From JAIBJN01 sp963839745 (GTDB taxonomy: Bacteria > Actinomycetota > Thermoleophilia > Gaiellales > Gaiellaceae), in assembly GCA_963839745.1 (NCBI GenBank), contig CAWIWC010000010.1:186001-250000 (forward strand): a stretch of 64,000 nucleotides of DNA, in the 5' to 3' direction. Positions within the stretch are counted from its first letter, which is position 1, and each line of letters starts with the position of its first letter. The notes under the pieces are model-generated. The model saw nothing but the letters and a program-made list of their open reading frames with translations. It did no database searches and was not told the origin of the DNA. Made by a program: the position numbers and the translations under genes. This document shows positions 1-8,043 of this stretch, in pieces.

Positions 1-118
1 CAGCACGGAGGGCCAGGGCCTCTGGAAGATCTTCCAGGACTTCGTGGCGAATCCGGACGACATCGATGGGACGGCCCAGCAGCTCGAGACTGCGGCTGCG
101 GCCGCGTACGGAGAGTAA
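1..118 (+). CDS. Sugar ABC transporter substrate-binding protein, C-terminal end (partial)
   Basis: The last 38 codons of a gene entering from the left; TAA is at 116-118. The fragment contains LWKIFQDFVANPDD and ends in an alanine-rich helix (AAAAAYGE), as is common at the C-terminus of extracellular solute-binding proteins of carbohydrate ABC importers. Too little is left to identify it alone. The call rests mainly on context: two sugar-type permease genes follow after 21 nt in the usual binding protein-MalF-MalG order. It would be the extracellular lipoprotein that delivers substrate to the permeases. Substrate unknown. Confidence 0.6.
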   Translation, partial: STEGQGLWKIFQDFVANPDDIDGTAQQLETAAAAAYGE

Positions 119-139
119 GAGGCACCAGGAGCCCCGCTC

Positions 140-1480
140 GTGAGCGGTGCCAGCATCACGGCGGAGCCCTCGGCACAGGGGGCTCCGCCGGCCGGGAAAG
201 GTCGCGACTGGCGAAGCTACGCGATCGCCGCGGGCTTCCTTGCGCCGACGATCCTCTTCCTCGGGCTCTGGATCGTCTATCCGGCCGTCAACACGTTCAA
301 GCGCAGCTTCTACAGCCGCTCGGGCGACGAGTTCATCTGGTTCGACAACTACGAGCAGATCTTCACCAGCGACGTCCTCTTCACGGCCGTCAAGAACAAC
401 GCGATCTGGGTGCTCGTCGTCCCGGCCCTCGTCACCGCCATCGGGCTCATCTTTGCCGTCCTGACCGAGCGGGTCGGCTGGTCGGTCGCATTCAAGACCG
501 CGGTCTTCATGCCGATGGCGATTTCCGCGTTCGCCGCCGGCGTCACCTGGCGGATCATGTACCAGCAGGATCCGGAGCAGGGCGCGATCAACGCCGCCAT
601 CGCGGGGGTGAAGGACGCGATCAACCCGCCGGGCGTGCTCTCCGACGCTGCGCCATCGACGGATGCGCTGGTGGGCGATGCGGACGGGGGGATCGAGCTG
701 GCCGAGCCCGTCGAGGCGGGTAGCGTGGCCTCACTCGGGCTCACCCGGATCTCGGGCGACGAGGTGCCCGACGACGCCGTCCAGGCCGTCCGGCCGGAGC
801 CGCTCCAGGGCGGCATCAACGGCGTCGTCTGGAGAGACTTCAAGCCGGGTGGCGGCACGCCCGGCGAGGTGGAGCCCGAGGAGGTCGGTCTTCCCGGCGT
901 GACGGTCGAGCTGAGACACGCCGACGGCGGCGAGGTCGCGTTGACGACGACCGAGGCCGACGGCACGTTCGCCTTCGAGGACGTCGGCGAAGGCCAGTTC
1001 GAGGTGGCGATCAGCGCGGAGACGTTCGCGGAGCCGTTCGCGGGCGTCGCTTGGCTGGGCCCGCGACTCATCACCCCCTCGATCATCATCGCCTACATCT
1101 GGATCTGGGCCGGCTTCTCGATGGTCGTGATCGCGGCGGGGCTGGCCGCCATCCCGCGAGACGTCATGGAGGCCGCGCGCACGGACGGCGCCACCGAGTG
1201 GCAGGTGTTCCGGCGCGTGACCGCGCCGCTCCTCATGCCGGTGCTCACGGTCGTCTTCATCACGATGCTGATCAACGTCCTCAAGGTCTTCGACATCGTC
1301 ATCTCCGTCGCCCCCGGCTCGGTGCAGGACGACGCCAGCGTGCTGGCGCTCGCGATGTGGCGCACGGCGTTCGGAGGCACGAGCAACCTCGGTGTGGGAT
1401 CGGCGATCGCGGTCTTCATCTTCGTGCTCGTCATCCCGGTGCTGCTGCTCAACGTCCGCCGTTTCCGGAGGGAGGTTTAG
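140..1480 (+). CDS. Sugar ABC transporter permease, MalF/AglF type, with inserted extracellular domain
   Basis: Inner-membrane permease of a carbohydrate importer, 446 aa against the usual 290-330. The GTG start at 140 follows a CAGGAG-type ribosome site. Predicted TM helices lie near residues 30-50, 88-110 and 116-138, and three or more lie after residue 310. The cytoplasmic EAA loop is clear (EAARTDGATEWQVFRR, about residue 350). Between TM3 and TM4 sit about 150 extra residues (about 155-305). Their second half (GVTVELRHADGGEVALTT, then DGTFAFEDVGEGQFEV) looks like a carboxypeptidase-regulatory/SdrD-B-type beta-sandwich. With N-terminus inside, this loop is extracellular, so it may contact the binding protein or the cell wall. 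Core call secure; the domain name is by motif. Confidence 0.9.
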   Translation: MSGASITAEPSAQGAPPAGKGRDWRSYAIAAGFLAPTILFLGLWIVYPAVNTFKRSFYSRSGDEFIWFDNYEQIFTSDVLFTAVKNNAIWVLVVPALVTAIGLIFAVLTERVGWSVAFKTAVFMPMAISAFAAGVTWRIMYQQDPEQGAINAAIAGVKDAINPPGVLSDAAPSTDALVGDADGGIELAEPVEAGSVASLGLTRISGDEVPDDAVQAVRPEPLQGGINGVVWRDFKPGGGTPGEVEPEEVGLPGVTVELRHADGGEVALTTTEADGTFAFEDVGEGQFEVAISAETFAEPFAGVAWLGPRLITPSIIIAYIWIWAGFSMVVIAAGLAAIPRDVMEAARTDGATEWQVFRRVTAPLLMPVLTVVFITMLINVLKVFDIVISVAPGSVQDDASVLALAMWRTAFGGTSNLGVGSAIAVFIFVLVIPVLLLNVRRFRREV

Positions 1481-1507
1481 TGCCCCTCCCAACGGCACTT
1501 GCCGGCG

Positions 1508-1534
1508 TCTGGCCCGCGATCACGCGGCGCCAGA
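1508..1534 (+). promoter_or_regulatory. Intercistronic stem-loop 1 between the permease genes
   Basis: TCTGGC-CCGCG, loop ATCA, CGCGG, one bulged C, GCCAGA: an 11-bp stem with a single bulge. With the hairpin at 1553-1569 it occupies a 163-nt spacer in an otherwise tightly packed operon. It has no T-run, so it is not a standard intrinsic terminator. A role in mRNA processing or in unequal expression of the permeases is inference. Confidence 0.4.
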
Positions 1535-1552
1535 GCCCACCCTCGCCCTCAC

Positions 1553-1569
1553 CAAGGCTTCTAGCCTTG
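1553..1569 (+). promoter_or_regulatory. Intercistronic stem-loop 2 between the permease genes
   Basis: CAAGGCT, loop TCT, AGCCTTG: a perfect 7-bp hairpin, 75 nt before the second permease gene. It is short and could be chance, but it is the second hairpin in the same spacer. Confidence 0.3.
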
Positions 1570-1643
1570 CCTTCGGACGAGTGCGAACTCTGGCTTGGTG
1601 CTCGCGACCCAGCCATCCGACAGCGCCACTGGAAGGAGCACTG

Positions 1644-2531
1644 ATGGCCACGGTCGAAGCCGCCGGGCGGGCGCCGGTCGAGAGCCGAGCCTCGAAGGGT
1701 CGTTTCGGCCGCTTCCTCGCGAGCACGCCGGTGCACATCCTGCTGATCATCGTCGGGCTGCTCTGGCTCGTACCGACGATCGGGCTCTTCCTCACCTCGC
1801 TCCTCTCGGCGGAGGACTACCTCGAGGGCGGGTGGTGGCAGATCTTCTCGGAACCGAGCAAGTTCACGCTCGAGAACTACTCGGCGATCTTCCACAACGA
1901 GACGATCATGTCGTCGCTCGTGACGACGATCTGGATCGCGATCGGCGGCACGCTGCTCCCGATCGTCATCGGGGCGCTGGCCGGGTACGCATTCGCCTGG
2001 CTCGAGTTCCCGGGCCGCGACTGGCTCTTCATCGTTGTGATCGCCCTGCTCGTCGTGCCGCTCCAGATGGCGCTCATCCCGATGTTCCGCATCTACGAGA
2101 CGGTGCACATAAACGACACGATCTGGGCGCTGATCCTCTTCCATACGGCGTTCGGCCTGCCGTTCGCGATCTTCCTCCTGCGCAACTTCTTCATCGGGAT
2201 CCCCAAGGACCTGCTCGAAGCGGCGCGGATCGACGGCGCCTCGGAGGTCCGCATCTTCCTGCGGCTGATCCTGCCGCTCGGCCTGCCGGCCATCGCCTCC
2301 CTCGCCATCTTCCAGTTCCTCTGGACGTGGAACGACCTGCTCGTCGCCCTCGTCTTCGGCCGCGACACACAGCCGCTGACCGTGGCCATCTACCGGCAGC
2401 TGGCCCAGTTCGGTGCCAACATCGAGATCATCGCCCCGGCCACCTTCGTCTCCCTCGTGATCCCGCTCGCGGTCTTCTTCGCCTTCCAGCGCTACTTCGT
2501 CGAGGGCCTGCTGGCAGGGTCCGTCAAGTAG
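1644..2531 (+). CDS. Sugar ABC transporter permease, MalG/AglG type
   Basis: Second permease of the importer, 295 aa, of normal family length. I chose ATG 1644 because GGAAGGAG (1631-1638) sits at ideal spacing; upstream in-frame codons run into the structured spacer. There are six predicted TM segments, the first near residues 27-48. The EAA loop is LEAARIDGASEVRIFLRLI (about residue 190), where the ATPase subunit docks. The C-terminus FVEGLLAGSVK matches the ending FVxGLTAGAVK typical of MalG-like permeases. No ATPase gene is in the window, so it may be encoded elsewhere, as with shared MsiK-type ATPases in actinobacteria. Sugar specificity is not readable. Confidence 0.93.
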   Translation: MATVEAAGRAPVESRASKGRFGRFLASTPVHILLIIVGLLWLVPTIGLFLTSLLSAEDYLEGGWWQIFSEPSKFTLENYSAIFHNETIMSSLVTTIWIAIGGTLLPIVIGALAGYAFAWLEFPGRDWLFIVVIALLVVPLQMALIPMFRIYETVHINDTIWALILFHTAFGLPFAIFLLRNFFIGIPKDLLEAARIDGASEVRIFLRLILPLGLPAIASLAIFQFLWTWNDLLVALVFGRDTQPLTVAIYRQLAQFGANIEIIAPATFVSLVIPLAVFFAFQRYFVEGLLAGSVK

Positions 2532-2533
2532 CC

Positions 2534-3637
2534 GTGTCGGGAACGTGCGCAATCGTCGGAGGCGGCCTCGCCGGCTTGTGTGCCCATGCGACCCTCCGGA
2601 AAGGGGGGCTCGAACCGGCCGAAATCGCCGTGTTCGGAACGGACCCGGATCCGGCGGCGGTGTGGCGCGTGCGTTCCGCCGCCATCCGTCAGCGGCGGAT
2701 GCGCTCCGAGAGCGACGGGCACTGCGCGCCCAGCTCGTTCCCCGGGCTCGCCGTCCGTACCGCGATTCGGCGCCGGAGCCCCGCGCCGCTCGTGCAGAGT
2801 GTCTTCGACCGGTATCACCCGACCGTCGACGAGTTCCTCGACCACGTCGACGAGCTGCGCGCCACGACGGGTTGGGACGAGAGCTTCCACGCCGCGCGTG
2901 TCGAGCGCGTGCGCGCGGTCGAGGGCGGCTTCGAGGTGGACGGCCACGGCGTCTACCCGCACGTCCTGCTCGCGCCCGGCCACCCGGGCCTCGCGTGGCC
3001 CGAGGGCCTCGAGGGCGACCCGCGCGCGGTGCACGCCTACGAGCCGCATGAGTTCGAGGACACCGTGGAGATCGTGGGGGCGGGCATGGCCGCCGCGACC
3101 GAGTGGCTCAACGCGCTCGACGCCGGGGCGTCGGTGATCTCGGTGCGCCGTCGCGAGCCCGAGCGGCGCCCGCTCAACCTCCCGCGGGAGCTCTTCAGCA
3201 GGCGCGGCCTGGCCGGCTTCCACAGGACGCCCCCGGACGAGCGGGTCGGCGTCCTGGAGCGGTTCGGCGCGCCGTCCTATCCGGCCGGCAGCAGCTGGGA
3301 CGAGCCGGTCGAGGCCGCCCGGCGGTCAGGTCGCTTCCACGTCGCGGCGGAGCTGAACGGCGCGCCGCAGGTGGTGTGCGCGACCGGCTTCAAGCGAGGC
3401 TTCCGGCACGATCCGCTGCTCGCCGGGCTGGTCGCCGAGCACGAGCTCGAGACCGCGGGCGAGTGGATCGTCCTCACGCCGGACTCGACGGTGGGCTCGC
3501 TCACCGACGAGACGCGGACGCTGGCGCTCGCGGGCGTGCCCGCGCAGTGGGCGTTTCCGGCGGCGGACACGCTCATGGGGGCCAAGTACGCGGCGCGCCG
3601 CTTCGCGCGAAAGGTGGCTGCATGGCGTACACGCTGA
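2534..3637 (+). CDS. FAD/NAD(P)-binding flavoprotein
   Basis: Predicted flavoprotein of 367 aa. GTG 2534 comes 2 nt after the permease stop. The N-terminal FAD site is AIVGGGLAGL (about residues 6-15). A second dinucleotide-binding fold begins at VEIVGAGMAA (about residue 178), and the late ATG-type motif CATGFKRGF is near residue 286. Two Rossmann sites of this kind are typical of FMO-like monooxygenases and related pyridine-nucleotide oxidoreductases. No redox CxxC pair is present, so it is not a thioredoxin reductase. The gene overlaps the next one by 16 nt, so the two are probably co-expressed. The substrate is unknown and the link to the sugar transporter is positional only. Confidence 0.75.
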   Translation: MSGTCAIVGGGLAGLCAHATLRKGGLEPAEIAVFGTDPDPAAVWRVRSAAIRQRRMRSESDGHCAPSSFPGLAVRTAIRRRSPAPLVQSVFDRYHPTVDEFLDHVDELRATTGWDESFHAARVERVRAVEGGFEVDGHGVYPHVLLAPGHPGLAWPEGLEGDPRAVHAYEPHEFEDTVEIVGAGMAAATEWLNALDAGASVISVRRREPERRPLNLPRELFSRRGLAGFHRTPPDERVGVLERFGAPSYPAGSSWDEPVEAARRSGRFHVAAELNGAPQVVCATGFKRGFRHDPLLAGLVAEHELETAGEWIVLTPDSTVGSLTDETRTLALAGVPAQWAFPAADTLMGAKYAARRFARKVAAWRTR

Positions 3638-4799
3638 GAGGCCGCGTCGAGTCCCGGGTCGCAGCCGCGCTCGCGCCGCTCCTCGTCGCGTGCGCGCTCG
3701 CGCTCGCCCTTGACGCCTGGTGGCCGGTGGAGCTCGCCGGTCTCATGCTCGCGGTCGGCCTGGCGCTCGACGCCGCCTATTACCGGCTGGTCCCCTACCA
3801 GCCGGGCTGGGCTGCGCTGCCGCTCGGCCTGCTCGAGCTGGGGCTGGTCATGGGCCTCGCCCGGCTCCTGCAGGTCGAGGCGCCGCTGCCCGGCGCGCTC
3901 GGCTTCTTCGCCGGCTCCTGGCTCCTCGCGCAGGCGCTCGGCCACGCCGTCTTTCCGCTCGCCGGCTCTCGTACGGGGAAGACGGCGGCGAGCTCGGACG
4001 GGTCGGGCCAGGGGCGGCCGCGACCGCCCTCGTCGTCCTTGCCGCGGCGGGCGGCGTCGCCTGGGCGACGCAACCGCCGGTCGTCCACCTGTCCGCAGGC
4101 GTCCATCAGGGCCCGCTCGTCCTCGACCACTCCCAGCACCTGATCGGCGAGCCGGGGGCCGTCGTGCGCGGTGGGATCATCGTCAAGGCCGACGACGTCA
4201 CGATCCGGAACGTGACGGTGATCGGAGGCGACCATGGAATCCAGGTCGATCTGTCAAAGAACGTCCTCATCGAGCGGGTGAGCATCCTCGGCGCGTACCT
4301 GGACGGGATCAACGTCCGTCGCAGCGAGGTGACGATCCGCGACTGCTCCGTCTCGATGGTCGGGAACGAGTTCGGTCAGGGAATCGACATCTCGTTCACG
4401 GCCGACCTCGAGCCGAGCATGGTCGAGAACTGTCTGCTGACCGGCGGGCAGGAAGGCATCTTTCTCGACTCGGTGCACGCGATGGCAATCGACAATCACG
4501 TCCGCCAGACGACGCTCCGTGGCATCACCGTGACCGAAATGGCCATGGCCACGGTGGACGGGAACACGGTCGAGGACGGCGTCGGGATCGGCATTCTCTG
4601 CAGCGACTACTCGATGTGTGATATTCGCGAGAATTCGATCTCGGGCATTCGGCGCGATCACGAATCCTCGGACAGCATGCGCGAGGGCTATGGAATCGTG
4701 TCCCATTACTTCGCCCACACCGAGGTAGAGGGCAACGAGGTTTCTCGAACGCGACACACGATGGGCGCGTTCGCGGACGCGTACATTACCTCCCGCTAG
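3622..4799 (+). CDS. Membrane-anchored right-handed beta-helix protein (frameshifted)
   Basis: Starts at ATG 3622. About 115 residues encode four hydrophobic segments; the frame then breaks near 3958-3968. Restoring one base there continues into LSYGEDGGELGRVG, a fifth TM segment (ALVVLAAAGGVAWAT) and a parallel beta-helix to TAG 4797-4799. The repaired protein is about 392 aa. The helix shows rungs with regularly spaced G-I and N-x-V positions (for example DDVTIRNVTVIGGDHGI). No start codon precedes the beta-helix part in its own frame, so two genes are unlikely. Such folds bind or cleave polysaccharide; no catalytic site is evident. One lost base fits an assembly error better than decay. 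Confidence 0.65.
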
Positions 4800-4856
4800 T
4801 TCGTGCTCGATTTCTGTATGGTCATTCTCCCCAGCCACCCGTAGAGGGAGGAAGAC

Positions 4857-5051
4857 ATGGCTCGAAAGACGATCCTGGTTTGTGACAATTGTAATACCGA
4901 AGTCGGTGAGGGTAAGGGCGCCGCGCTGCGCATCACCTACACCGACGCGCGTCGGGGTGCGAAGGCGGCCGATCTCTGCGACGACTGCGCGGGCAAGATG
5001 CCCGGGCGGGCCGCAGCGCGCCGCGGCCGCAGGCCGAAGTCCGCCGTCTAA
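4857..5051 (+). CDS. Small zinc-ribbon protein
   Basis: A 64-aa basic protein with a strong ribosome site (AGGGAGGAAG, 4842-4851) before ATG 4857. Two CxxC pairs (CDNC near residue 9 and CDDC near residue 41) predict one zinc site. The C-terminus is Arg/Lys-rich (RRGRRPKS), as in nucleic-acid-binding proteins. I recognise no named family with a known function. The base composition is less GC-rich at the 5' end, as often seen in well-expressed genes. It lies between the beta-helix gene and the helicase-nuclease genes and is followed by a strong hairpin. A role in nucleic-acid binding is inference. Confidence 0.75.
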   Translation: MARKTILVCDNCNTEVGEGKGAALRITYTDARRGAKAADLCDDCAGKMPGRAAARRGRRPKSAV

Positions 5052-5064
5052 GAGCGTCTTCCAA

Positions 5065-5101
5065 CGCCACTCCGGGGGGCACGGGGGCCTCCGGAGTGGC
5101 G
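5065..5101 (+). terminator. Strong hairpin after the zinc-ribbon gene, before addB
   Basis: CGCCACTCCGG (5065-5075) pairs perfectly with CCGGAGTGGCG (5091-5101), and further pairs are possible inside. It lies 14 nt downstream of the zinc-ribbon stop and ends 14 nt before the GTG of the nuclease gene. There is no T-run, so it is either a non-canonical terminator or a 5' leader structure of the downstream operon. Confidence 0.45.
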
Positions 5102-5115
5102 GGTAAGATGGGTCG

Positions 5116-8043
5116 GTGCCGCTCTCGCTGCTGGTTGGCCCGGCGAATGCGGGGAAGGTCGCGCGGCTCCTCGATCGATATCTCGAGAACCTCGAGCGCG
5201 AGCCGTTCCTCGTCGTCCCGAACCGGGCGGAGGTCGACCGCGTCGAGCGGGACCTGCTCGCGCGCCGGCCGGCGTTGCTCGGGGGGACGATCGGCACCTT
5301 CGACGACCTCTTCGAGCTCCTCGCGCGTGGCGACGGCCGCCGTCCGCCTGTCGCCACCGAGGCGCAGAGGACGCTCGTCCTGCGCCGCGCGCTTTCCGGC
5401 GCGAGCCTGAACGGCCTCGGACCCTCCGCCCGTTTCAGCGGCTTCGGCGAGACGCTTCTGTCCGCGATCTCCGAGCTCGAGTCCGGGCTCGTCGACCCGG
5501 ACGAAGCCGGCGGGGACCTGGCGCCGCTCTACCGTGCCTATCGCGAGGAGCTCGAGAAGCTCGAGCTCACCGACCGTGACCTCGAGCGCCGGTACGCCGT
5601 CGACCGCGTCGAGGGCGAGCTCGCCGCCTGGGAGGGCCGCCCCGTGCTCGCGTACGGCTTCGAGGACCTCACCGGCGCGCAATGGGCCCTGGTTCAGGCG
5701 CTCGCCGGCCGGACGGACGTGGCCGTCTCGCTCCCGTACGAGCCCGGACGCCCCGCCTTCGCCTCGCTCGGCCGGACGGCCGGCGACCTGGCCGGCCTCG
5801 CGGACGGGCGGGTGGAGGAGCTGCCGCCCGCGTACGCGGAGATCGCCCATCCGGCGCTCGCGCATCTCGAGCGGACGCTCTTCAGCGAGGGTGAGAGGCC
5901 CGATCCGCCGCCGCTCGAGGGCGCCGTGCGCTTCCTCGAGGCGGCCGGGTCGCGGGGGACGCTCGAGCTCGTCGCCGACGAGGTCCTGCGGCTCGTGCGC
6001 GACGGCACGGCACCGGAGGAGATCGGGATCGTGTGCCCGTCCCTCGACCGCCTGCGACCCCCGCTGGAGACGGCGCTCTCGACCGCCGGCGTCCCCTACG
6101 CCTTCGAAGGACGTGTCCGCCTGGGCCAGATCCCGTTCGGGCACGCACTCCTCTCCGCGCTTCGCTTCCTCTGGCAGAGCGAAAGCCGACGCGACCTCTT
6201 CGGCTTCCTCCGCTCGCCGTACTCCGGCCTGCCGCGCGCTCACGCCGACTACCTGGAGGGGCGCTTGCGCGGCAACGGCGTCCGCACCGACATCGAAGAG
6301 CGCACGGTGCGCCTGCGCGGCCAGCCGCTGCCTCAGCTCGACGACGTCCGCGCCGCCCCCTCGCCGACCGAGGCCGTCCGCGTGCTGGCGACGGGGATGC
6401 TGCGCGCCGCCCACGGTCTCGAGGCGCCGCCGGCGAACGAGTCCTCTCGGGTCGACCTTCGCGCCTACGAGCAGATCCTCCGCCTCCTGCGGGAGCTCGA
6501 GGGCTGGCGCGATCTGGCGGGCTCCATCAGCCGAGAGGAGGTGCTCGCCGCACTCGAGCGCGTGCCGGTGCGCCTGGCCGGCGCCGCCGAGCCGGGCCGG
6601 GTGGCGATCATCGACCTGCTCCGAGCGCGGACGCGCCGCTTCGAAGCCGTCTTCGTGCTCGGCCTCGAGGAGGGCAGCCTTCCCCGGCGGGCGACGGCCT
6701 CGCCGTTCCTCGACGACGATGCACGGCGGGACCTCGACGAGCGGACGCGCGCGCGCCTGGTCCGGCCGGACACCGTGGCCAGGGAGCGTTTCCTCTTCTA
6801 CGCGGCGTGCACGCGGCCGTCCCGTCGCCTGACGCTCGTCCGCGAGGCGGCCACCGACGACGGTGCCCCGCGGCAGGCGAGCCCGTTCTGGCACGAGGTG
6901 CGCGGTCTGTTCGACCCGTCCGACGTGGCGCGCTGGACGCGCAGGCGCGCGCTCTCCGCGCTCACGTGGCCTCTCGAGGACGCGCCCACGGAGCGGGAGC
7001 GTCTCCGCTCGCTCGCCGCGCTGGCCGCCGAAGACGCCTCCGGCGCCGAGGCCCTCGCCCTCGCGAACGGCTGGGAACGGCGCTTCGAGCGGGCCCTGAG
7101 CGCCTTCGACCGGCCGACCACCCTCTCGAACCCGGCCGTACTCGCTGAGCTCGCCGGCCGCACGACGTTCAACGTGACCGAGCTAGAGGCCTTCGCCACC
7201 TGCTCCTCGATCTGGTTCGTCGAGCGCGTCGTCTCGCCGCGCTCGATCGATGCCGAGGTCGACGCCAAGCTGCGCGGCTCGATCGCCCACACGACGCTGC
7301 ACCGCTTCTACGCGGGGCTGCCGAAGGAGCTCGGGGTCGACCGCGTCGACGCCGGGCGCATCGAGGACGCGGTGCGCTTCCTGCGCCGGTGCTTCGACGA
7401 GGCGTTGGAGGGCATCCGGCAGGAGCTGTCCGACCTCGAGCGACGCGAGCTCGAAGGTCAGCTCTGGCGCGACCTCGAGCTGTTCGTGCGCGACGAGGCG
7501 GAGACCGAGGCCCCGCTCGTCCCGCGCCGCTTCGAGGTCTCGTTCGGGACGGAGCGCTCGTCGCCGGAGCTCCAGCGCGGTCTCGACCTCGGCGGCTTCG
7601 CGCTCTCGGGGAAGATCGACCGGATCGACGTCGACCCGTTCAGCGCCCGCGGAATCGTGTGGGACTACAAGTCGGGGAAGACGGCCTTCTCGGCGGCGAA
7701 GATCGACTCGGAGCTCAAGCTCCAGATCCCGCTCTACATGCTCGTCCTCCGCGACCTCGTCGGGATCGAGCCGCTCGGCGGGCTCTATCGGGCGCTGGCC
7801 GGCGAACGCGACGCCCGCGGGCTCCTGCGGGCCTCGGCCAAGGACGACGGGATCCCCGGTTACCAGAAGAACGACTACCGCGACGAGGACGAGTTCTGGG
7901 CTCAGATCGACCGCGCGACCGACCACGCGCGCGGGTTCGTCGAACGCATTCGTGGCGGCGACGTGCGTCACGACCCGCTCGGCGACGCCGGCTGCCCGTC
8001 CTGGTGCGACCTCGCGCCGATCTGCCGGGTGAAGCGGCAATGA
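5116..8043 (+). CDS. addB: AddB/AdnA-like helicase-fold nuclease subunit
   Basis: 975 aa, GTG start at 5116. Predicted partner in a RecBCD-like enzyme that processes double-strand breaks. The N-terminus has a Walker-A-like GPANAGKV in which the usual Thr/Ser after GK is Val, so ATPase activity is doubtful. VFVLGLEEGSLPRR (about residue 512) and FYAACTRPSRRL (about 557) match late motifs of RecC/AddB-type proteins. The C-terminal PD-(D/E)xK nuclease is complete: KIDRIDVDPF, WDYKSGK and the QIPLY helix. Four cysteines for a 4Fe-4S staple are visible: one in FATCSSIW and three in GCPSWCDLAPIC at the very end. The stop overlaps the ATG of the next gene by 4 nt, which implies coupled synthesis. 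Confidence 0.88.
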   Translation: MPLSLLVGPANAGKVARLLDRYLENLEREPFLVVPNRAEVDRVERDLLARRPALLGGTIGTFDDLFELLARGDGRRPPVATEAQRTLVLRRALSGASLNGLGPSARFSGFGETLLSAISELESGLVDPDEAGGDLAPLYRAYREELEKLELTDRDLERRYAVDRVEGELAAWEGRPVLAYGFEDLTGAQWALVQALAGRTDVAVSLPYEPGRPAFASLGRTAGDLAGLADGRVEELPPAYAEIAHPALAHLERTLFSEGERPDPPPLEGAVRFLEAAGSRGTLELVADEVLRLVRDGTAPEEIGIVCPSLDRLRPPLETALSTAGVPYAFEGRVRLGQIPFGHALLSALRFLWQSESRRDLFGFLRSPYSGLPRAHADYLEGRLRGNGVRTDIEERTVRLRGQPLPQLDDVRAAPSPTEAVRVLATGMLRAAHGLEAPPANESSRVDLRAYEQILRLLRELEGWRDLAGSISREEVLAALERVPVRLAGAAEPGRVAIIDLLRARTRRFEAVFVLGLEEGSLPRRATASPFLDDDARRDLDERTRARLVRPDTVARERFLFYAACTRPSRRLTLVREAATDDGAPRQASPFWHEVRGLFDPSDVARWTRRRALSALTWPLEDAPTERERLRSLAALAAEDASGAEALALANGWERRFERALSAFDRPTTLSNPAVLAELAGRTTFNVTELEAFATCSSIWFVERVVSPRSIDAEVDAKLRGSIAHTTLHRFYAGLPKELGVDRVDAGRIEDAVRFLRRCFDEALEGIRQELSDLERRELEGQLWRDLELFVRDEAETEAPLVPRRFEVSFGTERSSPELQRGLDLGGFALSGKIDRIDVDPFSARGIVWDYKSGKTAFSAAKIDSELKLQIPLYMLVLRDLVGIEPLGGLYRALAGERDARGLLRASAKDDGIPGYQKNDYRDEDEFWAQIDRATDHARGFVERIRGGDVRHDPLGDAGCPSWCDLAPICRVKRQ

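Noticed and set aside
1481..1643. Extension of the second permease upstream to 1392
   Set aside because: It would overlap the first permease and run through the hairpins; ATG 1644 has a strong ribosome site and the family start.
4933..6894. A 653-codon open frame on the minus strand opposite addB
   Set aside because: Same antisense effect; low-complexity sequence and no start site or motif.
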